Below are positions 1 to 6,873 of a stretch of 11,734 nucleotides of DNA, piece by piece; the stretch's first letter is position 1; each line of letters starts with the position of its first letter. The notes beneath the pieces are model-generated. The model worked only from the letters and a program-made list of their open reading frames with translations, did not search any database and was not told the DNA's origin. The stretch lies in assembly GCA_027489105.1 (NCBI GenBank), contig JAIYAJ010000328.1:1-11734 (forward strand), read 5' to 3'. The stretch comes from Zymomonas sp. GTDB taxonomy: Bacteria; Pseudomonadota; Alphaproteobacteria; Sphingomonadales; Sphingomonadaceae. A program made the translations under genes and the position numbers.

Positions 1-1
1 A

Positions 2-229
2 GTCGCCGTCGGTGCGTCGATCATCGCCCGGGCCGGGCTGGAGAAGACGCTCGTCTCCGGCGTGGGCATCGGCTCGGTCATCAGCTCCAGCGGCGGAGGC
101 AATCCGATCGTGGCGCCCGAGCCGGCGACCTGGATGATGCTGATCTCCGGCTTCCTGCTGATTGGCGGCGTCATGCGCCGCAACAGGTCCGGATTGTCAG
201 GCCTTCGTCTCGATGCGGCTGGTCGCTAA
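2..229 (+). CDS. PEP-CTERM sorting domain protein, C-terminal fragment
   Basis: The 5' end lies outside the window; 75 residues up to the TAA are visible. The tail carries a textbook PEP-CTERM anchor: A-P-E-P-A-T-W-M-M-L, then a short hydrophobic helix (ISGFLLIGGV) and a basic cluster (MRRNR). In the family this tail directs an exported protein to exosortase, which cleaves and processes it at the cell surface, usually in exopolysaccharide-producing bacteria. The part before the anchor is Gly/Ser/Val-rich and shows no enzyme motif. A second PEP-CTERM gene follows in the same direction 104 bases on. The exosortase itself is not in the window. The assignment to PEP-CTERM is secure; the protein's own function cannot be read from this fragment. 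Confidence 0.85.
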   Translation, partial: VAVGASIIARAGLEKTLVSGVGIGSVISSSGGGNPIVAPEPATWMMLISGFLLIGGVMRRNRSGLSGLRLDAAGR

Positions 230-333
230 GTAAACAATCGTAAACCATGGTCGGTTACCCCCGATTACCTTAACGATGGGCGCGCGGATCAGTTAGGACT
301 GCTCCCGTCGAGCCGATCCGGCGGGGGGGCAGC

Positions 334-597
334 ATGCGCGATTTTCGCAGAGTGGCAGTGATGGCGGTCACGGTGATACTGATGGCTGTCCCTGTGGCGG
401 CTGGCGTTCCCTCGTCCCTTGGCGGCGAAGCGCTTTACGCTATCGCCAGCGGCAGTCTGAAATGGGTTGCCGAAGCCAATATGGGATTGGCCGCATCCGA
501 ACCCGAAACCTGGATGATGTTGCTCGGCGGCATTGGTCTGATCGGGAGCACGCTCAGGCGCCGCAACCGGGCTTTGGACCGCCGCCAGCTGGTTTGA
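334..597 (+). CDS. Very small PEP-CTERM anchored protein (87 aa)
   Basis: Residues 1-23 form a signal peptide (RR near the N-terminus, hydrophobic core, VAA end). Residues 55-79 form a PEP-CTERM anchor: S-E-P-E-T-W-M-M-L-L, a short hydrophobic stretch, then RRRNR. The usual first Pro of PEP is Ser here, while E, P, T and W are kept. Only about 30 residues lie between signal and anchor, so almost nothing would remain after processing. ATG 334 is preceded by a G-rich run (gcgggggggc) that could act as a ribosome binding site. It lies directly behind another PEP-CTERM gene, which suggests a local pair or duplication. It could be a functional mini-protein or a decayed copy. Function beyond surface sorting is unknown. 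Confidence 0.75.
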   Translation: MRDFRRVAVMAVTVILMAVPVAAGVPSSLGGEALYAIASGSLKWVAEANMGLAASEPETWMMLLGGIGLIGSTLRRRNRALDRRQLV

Positions 598-624
598 TCA
601 TTTTCTCCCGATGGCGGGAGTCCT

Positions 625-978
625 ATGGAGCGTCGCATGACGCTCGCACCCCTCATTCTCCTCGTCTGTTCCAACATCTTCATGACGATCGCCTGGTACG
701 GACACCTTAAATTCGCGGATGCGCGGCTGTGGATCGTCATCCTGGCATCCTGGGCCATCGCCCTCGTCGAATATTGCTTTGCCGTGCCCGCGAACCGGAT
801 CGGCTATCTTCACGGCTGGAGCGCCGGTCAGCTCAAGATCACCCAGGAAATCGTGACCCTGGTCGTGTTCGCGCTGTTTGCCGTCTTCGTGCTGGGTGAG
901 CATCTCGGCTGGCGGCATCTGGGCGCTTTCGCCTGCATGGTGGGGGCCGCCTGCTTCATGTTCGTCGGCAAGAGCTGA
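625..978 (+). CDS. DMT-family / DUF486 small membrane protein
   Basis: A 117-residue protein with four hydrophobic helices and the hallmarks of DUF486: [15 protein letters not shown] near the N-terminus, a W-x-A-L-x-E-Y-x-x-x-V-P-A-N-R-I-G loop after helix 2, and Q-x-K-I-x-Q-E before helix 3. The family is placed in the drug/metabolite transporter superfamily, as four-helix proteins that probably dimerise; no substrate is known. ATG 625 has GGGAG four bases upstream. ATG 637 has GGAG six bases upstream and would give an N-terminus closer to typical members, so the start could be either. It precedes hslV by 61 bases on the same strand. Confidence 0.9.
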   Translation: MERRMTLAPLILLVCSNIFMTIAWYGHLKFADARLWIVILASWAIALVEYCFAVPANRIGYLHGWSAGQLKITQEIVTLVVFALFAVFVLGEHLGWRHLGAFACMVGAACFMFVGKS

Positions 979-1012
979 GCGCAATTGCGCAACCGCCGCA
1001 CCGTTCCCATAT
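979..1012 (+). promoter_or_regulatory. Possible heat-shock (RpoH-type) promoter of hslVU, with a 12-base palindrome
   Basis: The gap before hslV holds a perfect palindrome, GCGCAATTGCGC (979-990), directly after the upstream stop codon. CCCATAT (1006-1012) resembles the heat-shock sigma -10 element (CCCCATnT). The only -35 candidate, ATTGCG at 984-989, is a poor match to CTTGAA, with a 16-base gap. Heat-shock control of hslVU is known in other Proteobacteria and makes the reading reasonable, but the match is weak. Confidence 0.3.
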
Positions 1013-1039
1013 CGCTCTCCGCAAAGCATCAGGACGGAT

Positions 1040-1591
1040 ATGAGCGAACTTCCCAAATGGCATGGCACCACGATCTTGTCGGTGCGCAAGAATGGCAAGG
1101 TCGTCGTGATCGGCGACGGCCAGGTTTCGATGGGCAACACGGTGATGAAGCCGAACGCCCGCAAGGTCCGCAAGCTGGGCGACGGATCGGTAATCGGCGG
1201 CTTTGCCGGCGCCACCGCCGACGCCTTCACCCTGTTCGACCGGCTTGAGCGCAAGCTGGAGCAGTATAGCGGGCAGTTGCTGCGCGCGGCGGTCGAACTC
1301 GCCAAGGATTGGCGGACCGACAAATATCTGCGCAACCTCGAAGCGATGATGATCGTCGCCGACAAGGACGTGACGCTGATCCTGACGGGCAATGGCGACG
1401 TGCTCGAGCCGGTCGGCGGGGTGGCCGCGATCGGATCGGGCGGCAATTTCGCTTTGTCGGCCGCGCGCGCGCTGGTCGACTATGAGCCTGATGCCGAGAC
1501 ATTGTGCCGCAAGGCGATGGCGATCGCGGCCGAACTCTGTGTCTTCACCAATGACAGCCTGACGGTCGAGGCGCTCGACAGCGCCGCCTGA
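1040..1591 (+). CDS. hslV: HslV (ClpQ), peptidase subunit of the HslUV protease
   Basis: Threonine peptidase that forms the proteolytic double ring of the ATP-dependent HslUV complex in the cytoplasm and degrades unfolded or regulatory proteins delivered by HslU. The 183-residue product has nine residues (ending W-H-G) before T-T-I-L-S-V-R. Cleavage before Thr10 would expose the catalytic N-terminal Thr. Asp26 (GDGQ) and Lys42 correspond to Asp17 and Lys33 of the mature enzyme. The core motifs [36 protein letters not shown] and A-I-G-S-G-G-N are all present. ATG 1040 was chosen because AGGA lies five bases upstream and the residues before it are not HslV-like. A short propeptide is usual in alphaproteobacteria, whereas E. 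coli only removes Met. hslU follows 41 bases downstream. Confidence 0.97.
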   Translation: MSELPKWHGTTILSVRKNGKVVVIGDGQVSMGNTVMKPNARKVRKLGDGSVIGGFAGATADAFTLFDRLERKLEQYSGQLLRAAVELAKDWRTDKYLRNLEAMMIVADKDVTLILTGNGDVLEPVGGVAAIGSGGNFALSAARALVDYEPDAETLCRKAMAIAAELCVFTNDSLTVEALDSAA

Positions 1592-1632
1592 GCGGTTCCC
1601 GTTCCCGACAAGCCCAAGCGAAAGCAGGATTT

Positions 1633-2934
1633 ATGAACGACCAACTGACTCCCAAGGCGATCGTCGCCGCGCTCGACGCGCATATCGTCGGCCAGGCCGA
1701 TGCCAAGCGCGCCGTCGCCGTTGCCCTGCGCAATCGCTGGCGCCGGCAGCGTCTGCCCGACACATTGCGCGACGAGGTCACGCCGAAGAACATCCTGATG
1801 ATCGGCCCGACCGGCTGCGGCAAGACCGAGATCAGCCGCCGCCTGGCGAAGCTCGCCGACGCGCCCTTCGTCAAGGTCGAGGCGACCAAATTCACCGAGG
1901 TCGGCTATGTCGGCCGCGACGTCGAGCAGATCGCCCGCGATCTGGTCGAGGAAGCCGTCCGCCTCGAAAAGGAGCGCCGCCGCAGCGCGGTCAAGGACAA
2001 GGCCGAGGAGGCGGCTCTGGCTCGCCTGCTCGATGCGCTGGTCGGCAAGGATGCGAGCGAGGCGACGCGGCTGGCCTTCCGTCAGCGCTTCCAGGATCAT
2101 CAGCTCGACGACAAGGAAATCGAGATCGAGGTCGAGGATTCGGGCGGCATGCCGTTCGAACTGCCCGGCATGAACGGTCAGGTCGGCATGATCAACCTCA
2201 GCGACATGATGGGCAAGGCCATGGGCCAGGGGCGCACCAAGCGCCGCAAGATGACGGTCCGCGCCGCGTGGTCGAAGCTGGTCGACGAAGAGGCGGACAA
2301 GCGGCTCGATCAGGACGAGGTCAGCCGGTCCGCGCTTCAGGATGCCGAGCAGAATGGCATCGTTTTCCTCGACGAGATCGACAAGATCGCGGTGTCCGAC
2401 GTGCGCGGCGGTTCGGTCAGCCGCGAAGGCGTGCAGCGTGATCTGCTGCCGCTGATCGAGGGAACGACCGTTTCGACCAAATATGGTCCGCTCAAGACCG
2501 ACCATATATTGTTCATCGCGTCGGGCGCCTTCCATGTCGCCAAGCCGTCGGACCTGCTGCCCGAATTGCAGGGCCGCCTGCCGATCCGGGTCGAACTGAA
2601 GGCGCTGACCGAACAGGATTTCGTGCGAATATTATCGGACACGCGCGCGAGTCTGACCGAACAATATCGCGCGCTGATCGGTACCGAGGGTGTCGAGATC
2701 GGTTTCACCGACGACGGCATCGCTGCGATCGCGAAGGTCGCGGCCGAGGTCAACGGGCAGATCGAGAATATCGGTGCGCGGCGCCTGTCGACGGTGATGG
2801 AGAAGCTGCTTGAGGAGATCAGCTTCGACGCCGAGGACCGCAAGGGAACGACGATCACGATCGATCGCGCCTATGTCGACGGCCAGCTGAGCGCGGTTGC
2901 CCGCGACACCGATCTTTCCAAATATGTTCTGTGA
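1633..2934 (+). CDS. hslU: HslU (ClpY), AAA+ unfoldase of the HslUV protease
   Basis: Hexameric AAA+ ATPase that unfolds substrates and threads them into HslV. In 433 residues (E. coli has 443) the landmarks appear in order: T-P-K-A-I-V and the [14 protein letters not shown] start, Walker A GPTGCGKT (58-65), the pore loop G-Y-V-G (91-94), a charged intermediate I-domain (about 105-235), Walker B IVFLDE (243-248), the E-L-Q-G-R-L-P arginine-finger region (about 311-317), sensor 2 G-A-R-R-L (381-385), and the C-terminal D-L-S-K-Y-V-L tail that docks into HslV. AGGA sits just upstream of ATG 1633. It is almost certainly co-transcribed with hslV. Nothing is missing or altered at key positions. 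Confidence 0.98.
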   Translation: MNDQLTPKAIVAALDAHIVGQADAKRAVAVALRNRWRRQRLPDTLRDEVTPKNILMIGPTGCGKTEISRRLAKLADAPFVKVEATKFTEVGYVGRDVEQIARDLVEEAVRLEKERRRSAVKDKAEEAALARLLDALVGKDASEATRLAFRQRFQDHQLDDKEIEIEVEDSGGMPFELPGMNGQVGMINLSDMMGKAMGQGRTKRRKMTVRAAWSKLVDEEADKRLDQDEVSRSALQDAEQNGIVFLDEIDKIAVSDVRGGSVSREGVQRDLLPLIEGTTVSTKYGPLKTDHILFIASGAFHVAKPSDLLPELQGRLPIRVELKALTEQDFVRILSDTRASLTEQYRALIGTEGVEIGFTDDGIAAIAKVAAEVNGQIENIGARRLSTVMEKLLEEISFDAEDRKGTTITIDRAYVDGQLSAVARDTDLSKYVL

Positions 2935-2947
2935 GTAAGGTGCCCGT

Positions 2948-2983
2948 GCCCCCTGCCAACCGGCCGCCGGCCGGGCAGGGGGC
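2948..2983 (+). other. Long GC-rich hairpin between hslU and the yffB-like gene
   Basis: The 10-base arms gccccctgcc (2948-2957) and ggcagggggc (2974-2983) are perfectly complementary. Inside them a second stem, cggcc (2961-2965) with ggccg (2969-2973), closes a three-base loop. No run of T follows, so it is not a classical intrinsic terminator. It may protect the hslU mRNA 3' end, attenuate transcription, or lower expression of the next gene, whose start is 25 bases downstream. The structure is seen directly; the role is inferred. Confidence 0.6.
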
Positions 2984-3007
2984 GCCCGGCCGCAAGAGGG
3001 GAAGACG

Positions 3008-3355
3008 ATGACGGTGACCATGTACGGCATCAAGAATTGCGACACCATCAAGAAGGCGCGGACCTGGCTGGAGGAGCGCGGGATCGACTATCGCTTTCAC
3101 GACTATAAGGCGGCGGGCGTCGACCGCGATACCCTGGTGCGCTGGTGCGGCGAACTGGGCTGGGAGGTGCTGCTCAACCGCGCCGGCACCACCTTCCGCA
3201 AGCTGCCGGATGCGGATCGCGCCGACATCGACGAGGCCAAGGCGATCGGGCTGATGGAAGCGCAGCCGTCGATGATCAAGCGGCCGGTGCTGGACGTGGG
3301 CGGTCAGTTGCTCGTCGGTTTCAAGCCCGATCTCTATGCGGCCAGGTTCGGCTGA
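3008..3355 (+). CDS. yffB: YffB/Spx-like ArsC-family reductase
   Basis: A 115-residue thioredoxin-fold protein of the ArsC/Spx superfamily. The start Y-G-I-K-N-C-D-T-I-K-K-A, the middle R-F-H-D-Y and L-G-W-E-x-L-L-N-R-x-G-T-T-F-R-K-L, and the later I-K-R-P-V-L match the E. coli YffB type closely. The active-site motif is Cys11-Asp-Thr, that is a single Cys instead of the Spx CxxC pair. YffB-type proteins are thought to act on glutathione-type thiols; the true substrate is not established. An arsenate reductase role is unlikely, as there are no ars neighbours. A GAGGGGAA ribosome binding site precedes ATG 3008. The TGA directly abuts the stop codon of the convergent GGDEF gene. Confidence 0.92.
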   Translation: MTVTMYGIKNCDTIKKARTWLEERGIDYRFHDYKAAGVDRDTLVRWCGELGWEVLLNRAGTTFRKLPDADRADIDEAKAIGLMEAQPSMIKRPVLDVGGQLLVGFKPDLYAARFG

Positions 3356-4525
3356 TCAGAAGGCGGCGGCCACCTGACGGTCGACGGTCGTGCGGTTACG
3401 GCCCGCTTCCTTGGACGCATAGAGCGCGCGATCGGCGCGCTTGATCACGTCGCTCAATATCTGGTCCGAGGCGCTCATCGGGGCGATGCCGAAGCTGGCG
3501 GTGAGGCGCAGCGGTAGGTCGCCGATGCGCAGGCGGGCAATGCGAAGCCGCAGATCCTCGACCTTCTCCCGGGCTCGGTCTGTGTCCGCGCCTGGAAAGA
3601 AGAGAACGAACTCCTCCCCGCCGAAGCGCCCATATTGCTCCGGCTCGACCAGTGTCTCGCGGAACAGCGCCGTGATCTGGCAGAGCACCGCGTCGCCATG
3701 GCTGTGGCCATACAGGTCGTTGATATCCTTGAAATGATCGACGTCGCAGATGGCGACGGTGAGCGGGCGGCCGAAGGCATTGGCCTCCTGCATCAGGCGC
3801 GTTCCCGACGCTTCGATCGCCCGACGATTGGGTGCGCCGGTCAGCGAGTCGGTATCTGCGGCTAGGCGCAGCCGTTCGGCAAGGTCGCCGCCCATCAGAT
3901 AGAGCGAGAAAATCCCCGCGGCGACGGTCATTGCGGGCAGACCGAGGAAGACGATGATCGTATAGGTCTTGTCGAGCAGTTCCGACCCCTGCGGCGGGAT
4001 CAGGGCCAGCGTCAGCCCGCCTGCGGTTTCCACCGCCGCCATGCCGATACAGGTGAAGATGATCGGTCGTTCGCCCAGCAGCAGCTGGCGTCCGGGGCGG
4101 AGCAGGGCGCTCGTCACGCCGAACAGCAGCACGGCCGCCGCATAGAAGGGGACGATCGCTCCGGACACGCCGCGGTCGGGATAGCCGGTGCTGACGATGA
4201 AGATCGTCAGCAGTGCTATCGCCTGACTCGTCAGGAAATAGCCGGTCTTGTGGGGCAGGCCGGATCGCATGCGATAGGCCATGGCGGCGAGAACCGGGGT
4301 CGTCGTCGCAAAGATGCTGACCAGAAGATTGACCCACGGATTGCCGCGAAAATAGAAGTAATAAATCGGATCGGCGATATAGAGCAGGACGTTGCAGCCG
4401 AAGGCGGCGGCCAGCATCTTGGCCATCCGCGGCTGACCCAGCGTGCGCGACGCTAGCAGCATCGCGATCGTCATCAACGCGTTGATGAGCAGAAGCACGG
4501 CAAAAATGAACAGGTCTACAGACAC
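3356..4525 (-). CDS. Membrane-bound GGDEF diguanylate cyclase
   Basis: Makes the second messenger cyclic di-GMP from two GTP at the inner membrane. The first ~215 of 389 residues hold seven predicted helices with no extracytoplasmic domain, so the sensor is the membrane part itself. The GGDEF domain starts at D226-SLTGAPNRR, carries the metal Asp261 in C-D-V-D-H-F, and has the signature GGEEF at 302-306. The inhibitory RxxD site is absent (VEPE stands there), so product feedback through it is not expected. The chosen start is GTG 4525 (V-S-V-D-L-F-I-F), after a purine-rich aagggggcgaggc. An ATG at 4747 is in frame, but the added 74 residues are not membrane-like and would overlap purT. It is divergent from purT, and its stop codon is back to back with that of yffB. 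Confidence 0.92.
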   Translation of the reverse strand: MSVDLFIFAVLLLINALMTIAMLLASRTLGQPRMAKMLAAAFGCNVLLYIADPIYYFYFRGNPWVNLLVSIFATTTPVLAAMAYRMRSGLPHKTGYFLTSQAIALLTIFIVSTGYPDRGVSGAIVPFYAAAVLLFGVTSALLRPGRQLLLGERPIIFTCIGMAAVETAGGLTLALIPPQGSELLDKTYTIIVFLGLPAMTVAAGIFSLYLMGGDLAERLRLAADTDSLTGAPNRRAIEASGTRLMQEANAFGRPLTVAICDVDHFKDINDLYGHSHGDAVLCQITALFRETLVEPEQYGRFGGEEFVLFFPGADTDRAREKVEDLRLRIARLRIGDLPLRLTASFGIAPMSASDQILSDVIKRADRALYASKEAGRNRTTVDRQVAAAF

Positions 4526-4673
4526 TTGCCGCCTCGCCCCCTTAGCGGTTTGGAACAATGAGTAGCGGATCGGGCTGCCGATACAAAATGAACTTATGTA
4601 AATTCCCCTAGGGATATGCCGCAGGCGCTTTATCTGGCGGCCGGGACGCTCTATCGGCGGCAGCAAGGAGACC
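4526..4673. promoter_or_regulatory. Divergent intergenic region, GGDEF gene / purT
   Basis: A 148-base gap between two divergent genes. An AT-rich patch at about 4581-4604 is the likeliest core promoter area for purT and is followed by the small palindrome CCCTAGGG (4606-4613). AAGGAG at 4665-4670 is the purT ribosome binding site. I see no purine riboswitch core and no convincing PurR-type operator. Confidence 0.35.
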
Positions 4674-5864
4674 ATGATGACCCCGATCGCGAAGATATTG
4701 CTGCTCGGCTCCGGCGAACTGGGCCGGGAGTTCGTGATCGCGGCCAAGCGACTGGGCGCCTATGTCATCGCTTGCGATTCCTATGCAGACGCGCCCGCCA
4801 TGCAGCTGGCCGACGCGTCGGAAGTCTTTTCGATGCTCGATGGGGAGGCCCTGGCCGCCGTCATCGAGAAGCACCGCCCGGACCATATCGTGCCCGAGGT
4901 CGAGGCGATCCGCACCGAGGTGCTGAAGGACTATGAGGATCGCGGATTTTCGGTTGTGCCGTCGGCCCGTGCCACGCAACTGACGATGAACCGCGACCGC
5001 ATTCGTGACGTGGCTGCGCAGGAGCTTGGGCTGGTCACGTCCCGCTTCCTCTACGCCGAAAGCCGCGAGGAGATGCGCGCGGCGGTTGCCAAGATCGGCA
5101 TACCCTGCGTGGTGAAGCCGGTCATGTCCTCATCGGGCAAGGGGCAGAGCATCGTCACTGCCGAGGGCGCGATCGATGCGGCCTGGGACTATGCTGTCGA
5201 CGGGATGCGCGGCGACCGGCAGCGCGTGATCGTCGAGGCGTTCATCGCCTTCGACTATGAGATCACCCTGCTGACGATCCGCACCCGGCAGGGCGTGCTC
5301 TTCTGCGAGCCGATCGGACATCGGCAGGAGCGTGGCGACTATCAGGAGAGCTGGCAGCCGACGCCGATGTCCAAGAAGGCCTTGGCCGCCGCGCAGGACA
5401 TGGCGCGCAAGGTGGTCGACAATCTGGGCGGCTATGGACTGTTCGGGGTCGAGTTCTTCGTGGCCGGCGAGAAGGTGATCTTCTCCGAACTGTCGCCACG
5501 GCCGCACGACACCGGCATGGTAACGCTGATTTCGCAGAACCTGACCGAATTCGACCTGCACGCCCGCGCGATCCTGGGCCTGCCGATCCCGCACATCCAC
5601 CTGAATGGCGCCGCAGCGTCCGCAGTCATTCTCGCGGACCGTAATGCCGAGGATTTCCACTTCGAGGGGCTGGAAGGCGCACTGGCGCCCATGGACGGGG
5701 TGGAGACCGATATCCGGCTGTTCAGCAAGCCCGTAACCCGCCCGAACCGGCGTATGGGCGTCGCTCTGGCGCTGGCGCGCGATGGGACGAGCGACGCGGC
5801 AAGAGCCGCCGCGCGCGCGGCTGCGGCCAAGGTCCGCATCGTCTATGCCGACGGCAAGGAATGA
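4674..5864 (+). CDS. purT: PurT, formate-dependent GAR transformylase
   Basis: ATP-grasp enzyme that formylates phosphoribosylglycinamide using formate and ATP, the folate-independent alternative to PurN in step three of purine synthesis. In 396 residues, L-L-G-S-G-E-L-G-R-E near the start forms the nucleotide-binding N-domain. P-E-V-E-A-I and V-P-S-A-R-A-T-Q follow, then the flexible ATP loop SSSGKGQS (152-159), V-E-A-F-I-x-F-D-Y-E-I, and the metal-binding E272-L-S-P-R-P-H-D-T-G-M-V-T, all diagnostic for PurT. ATG 4674 is followed at once by ATG 4677. AAGGAG lies 3 bases before the first and 6 before the second, so the second may be the one used. The last bases overlap the RidA-fold gene (ATGA), which suggests translational coupling. 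Length is close to the E. coli protein (392). Confidence 0.97.
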   Translation: MMTPIAKILLLGSGELGREFVIAAKRLGAYVIACDSYADAPAMQLADASEVFSMLDGEALAAVIEKHRPDHIVPEVEAIRTEVLKDYEDRGFSVVPSARATQLTMNRDRIRDVAAQELGLVTSRFLYAESREEMRAAVAKIGIPCVVKPVMSSSGKGQSIVTAEGAIDAAWDYAVDGMRGDRQRVIVEAFIAFDYEITLLTIRTRQGVLFCEPIGHRQERGDYQESWQPTPMSKKALAAAQDMARKVVDNLGGYGLFGVEFFVAGEKVIFSELSPRPHDTGMVTLISQNLTEFDLHARAILGLPIPHIHLNGAAASAVILADRNAEDFHFEGLEGALAPMDGVETDIRLFSKPVTRPNRRMGVALALARDGTSDAARAAARAAAAKVRIVYADGKE

Positions 5865-6247
5865 CGCGCACCCGGATATCCTCGGGCTCTCCCTTTGAAA
5901 GCCAGGCCGGCTATAGCAGGGCGATCGTCGACGGCGACTGGGCGTTCGTTGCGGGCACCACGGGCTATGATCCGGTCACGCGGATCATGCCAGACGCGGT
6001 GGCCGATCAGACCCGCAATGCCTTGGACCTCATCGAGCGAACCTTATCGGAAGCGGGCTTCGCGCTCGCCGATGTGGTCCGCGCGACCTATTATCTGACC
6101 GACGCCGCGTGGTGGGAGGAGGTCGCCCCGGTGCTGGGCGAGCGCTTCGGAGAGATCCGGCCCGCAGCGACTGCGCTGATCGTCGGGTTGATCCGCCCGG
6201 AGATGAAAATCGAGATCGAGGTGACGGCGTTACGGCGTTGGTCGTGA
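5861..6247 (+). CDS. RidA-fold protein lacking the deaminase arginine
   Basis: A 128-residue member of the Rid (YjgF/YER057c/UK114) superfamily: S-G-S-P-F-E near the start, F-V-A-G-T-T-G-Y, V-V-R-A-T-Y-Y-L-T-D, and the closing M-K-I-E-I-E-V-T-A. True RidA hydrolyses reactive enamines/imines made by PLP enzymes and needs an Arg (105 in E. coli) to hold the substrate carboxylate. Counting back from the K-I-E-I-E motif, that position here is Ala103 (R-P-A-A-T-A). So it probably belongs to one of the Rid subfamilies without the Arg and is unlikely to be a classical imine deaminase. It overlaps purT by four bases and has no terminator before the next gene. A role linked to purine or amine metabolism is possible but not shown. 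Confidence 0.9.
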   Translation: MTRTRISSGSPFESQAGYSRAIVDGDWAFVAGTTGYDPVTRIMPDAVADQTRNALDLIERTLSEAGFALADVVRATYYLTDAAWWEEVAPVLGERFGEIRPAATALIVGLIRPEMKIEIEVTALRRWS

Positions 6248-6273
6248 CAGACTCGCGATATTGACCGCAAGAT

Positions 6274-6339
6274 GGTAATTTACCCCAATATGTGGCGGGA
6301 GTCATTGCTGCTCTGACAGGAAAATCGCTGATTTTTCTG
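6274..6339. repeat. Two inverted repeats upstream of the sigma-54 promoter
   Basis: GGTAATTTACC (6274-6284) is a perfect 5-base-arm palindrome with one central base. The second repeat spans 6317-6339, with 10-base arms (cag-g-aaaatc and gatttt-t-ctg), one mismatch and a GCT spacer, and ends 11 bases before the -24 element. Either may bind an activator or repressor of the UrcA gene. The repeats are visible; the function is inferred. The second could also form a weak hairpin ending the purT-ridA transcript, but its stem is AT-rich. Confidence 0.45.
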
Positions 6340-6350
6340 CAGTGTTCGAC

Positions 6351-6367
6351 TTGGCACGGTTCCTGCT
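6351..6367 (+). promoter_or_regulatory. Sigma-54 (RpoN) promoter of the UrcA-family gene
   Basis: TTGGCACG (6351-6358), four bases, then CTGCT (6363-6367) matches the -24/-12 consensus TTGGCACG-N4-TTGCT with one mismatch. The invariant GG and GC dinucleotides are at the exact spacing. Transcription would start near 6378, leaving a leader of about 33 bases before ATG 6411, with AGGGA at 6399-6403. Orientation, position and gap all fit. Sigma-54 promoters need an enhancer-binding activator; none is encoded in the window. Confidence 0.75.
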
Positions 6368-6410
6368 GAGCATGTGGCATCCACAACGCTTAGCAAAAAG
6401 GGACCTGAAA

Positions 6411-6725
6411 ATGACCAAGCTGAACAACACCGTCGCCGGCACTTTCGCGATCGTCGCCACCTTCCTTACCATAGCTGCGGCCACCCCGCTGCGCGCCGAA
6501 CCCGTCCGTGTCGCCGTCGCTTATGGTGACCTGGACCTCGCCAGCGTGGCCGGCGCTTCGCAGCTCGACGCGCGGATCCGCCGCGCCGCCGAAAATGTCT
6601 GCGGTCGCCCCGACGTCCGCACCAGCATCGAAGTCGCCGCCTGCCGTCAGAAGGCGATCGTCGGCGCCAAGGCACGCCTGGCTCAGGCTGCGCCGGCTGC
6701 CGACATCAAGCTCGCCGCCCGCTGA
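6411..6725 (+). CDS. UrcA family protein, small exported
   Basis: A 104-residue protein with a signal peptide (cleavage likely after L-R-A29), followed by the UrcA core: V-A-Y-G-D-L-D-L-A-S near the mature N-terminus, L-D-A-R-I-R-R-A-A-E-N-V-C, and a second Cys in A-A-C-R. Cys64 and Cys78 probably form a disulfide in the periplasm. The family is named after a uranium-responsive gene of Caulobacter; its biochemical role is unknown. ATG 6411 was chosen over an in-frame ATG at 6342 because AGGGA lies seven bases upstream and it gives a proper signal peptide; 6342 also precedes the sigma-54 promoter. The gene is a single unit between that promoter and a strong terminator. Confidence 0.9.
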   Translation: MTKLNNTVAGTFAIVATFLTIAAATPLRAEPVRVAVAYGDLDLASVAGASQLDARIRRAAENVCGRPDVRTSIEVAACRQKAIVGAKARLAQAAPAADIKLAAR

Positions 6726-6752
6726 TCCTTCGGCGAACCGGCATGGCCGACG

Positions 6753-6792
6753 AAGGCCGCCAGGAGGCTCCAGCCCATCCTGGCGGCCTTTT
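6753..6792 (+). terminator. Intrinsic terminator after the UrcA gene
   Basis: Perfect 11-base stem ggccgccagga (6755-6765) / tcctggcggcc (6778-6788), a 12-base loop, then TTTT (6789-6792). Two A bases before the stem can pair with the first Ts. It lies 28 bases after the stop codon and closes the sigma-54 transcript. Confidence 0.93.
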
Positions 6793-6873
6793 GCCGTTTC
6801 CGGTGGGAGCGGTTCTCTGTCGCGAGCGGTTGCGTGGGCGCGCGAGGATGCCGCGTGATCGCTTGCAGTCGAG

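Noticed and set aside
1480..2535. Minus-strand open frame of 351 codons
   Set aside because: Antisense to hslV and hslU; Leu/Asp/Ala-rich sequence with no motif.
3008..3355. Arsenate reductase for arsenic resistance
   Set aside because: Sequence matches the YffB/Spx-like branch and no ars regulator, pump or second gene is nearby.
4526..4673. Purine riboswitch before purT
   Set aside because: No conserved three-stem core or pyrimidine discriminator could be found in the leader.
4526..4747. Start of the GGDEF gene at ATG 4747
   Set aside because: Would add 74 non-conserved residues across the purT leader and start; GTG 4525 has a purine-rich site and leads directly into the first helix.
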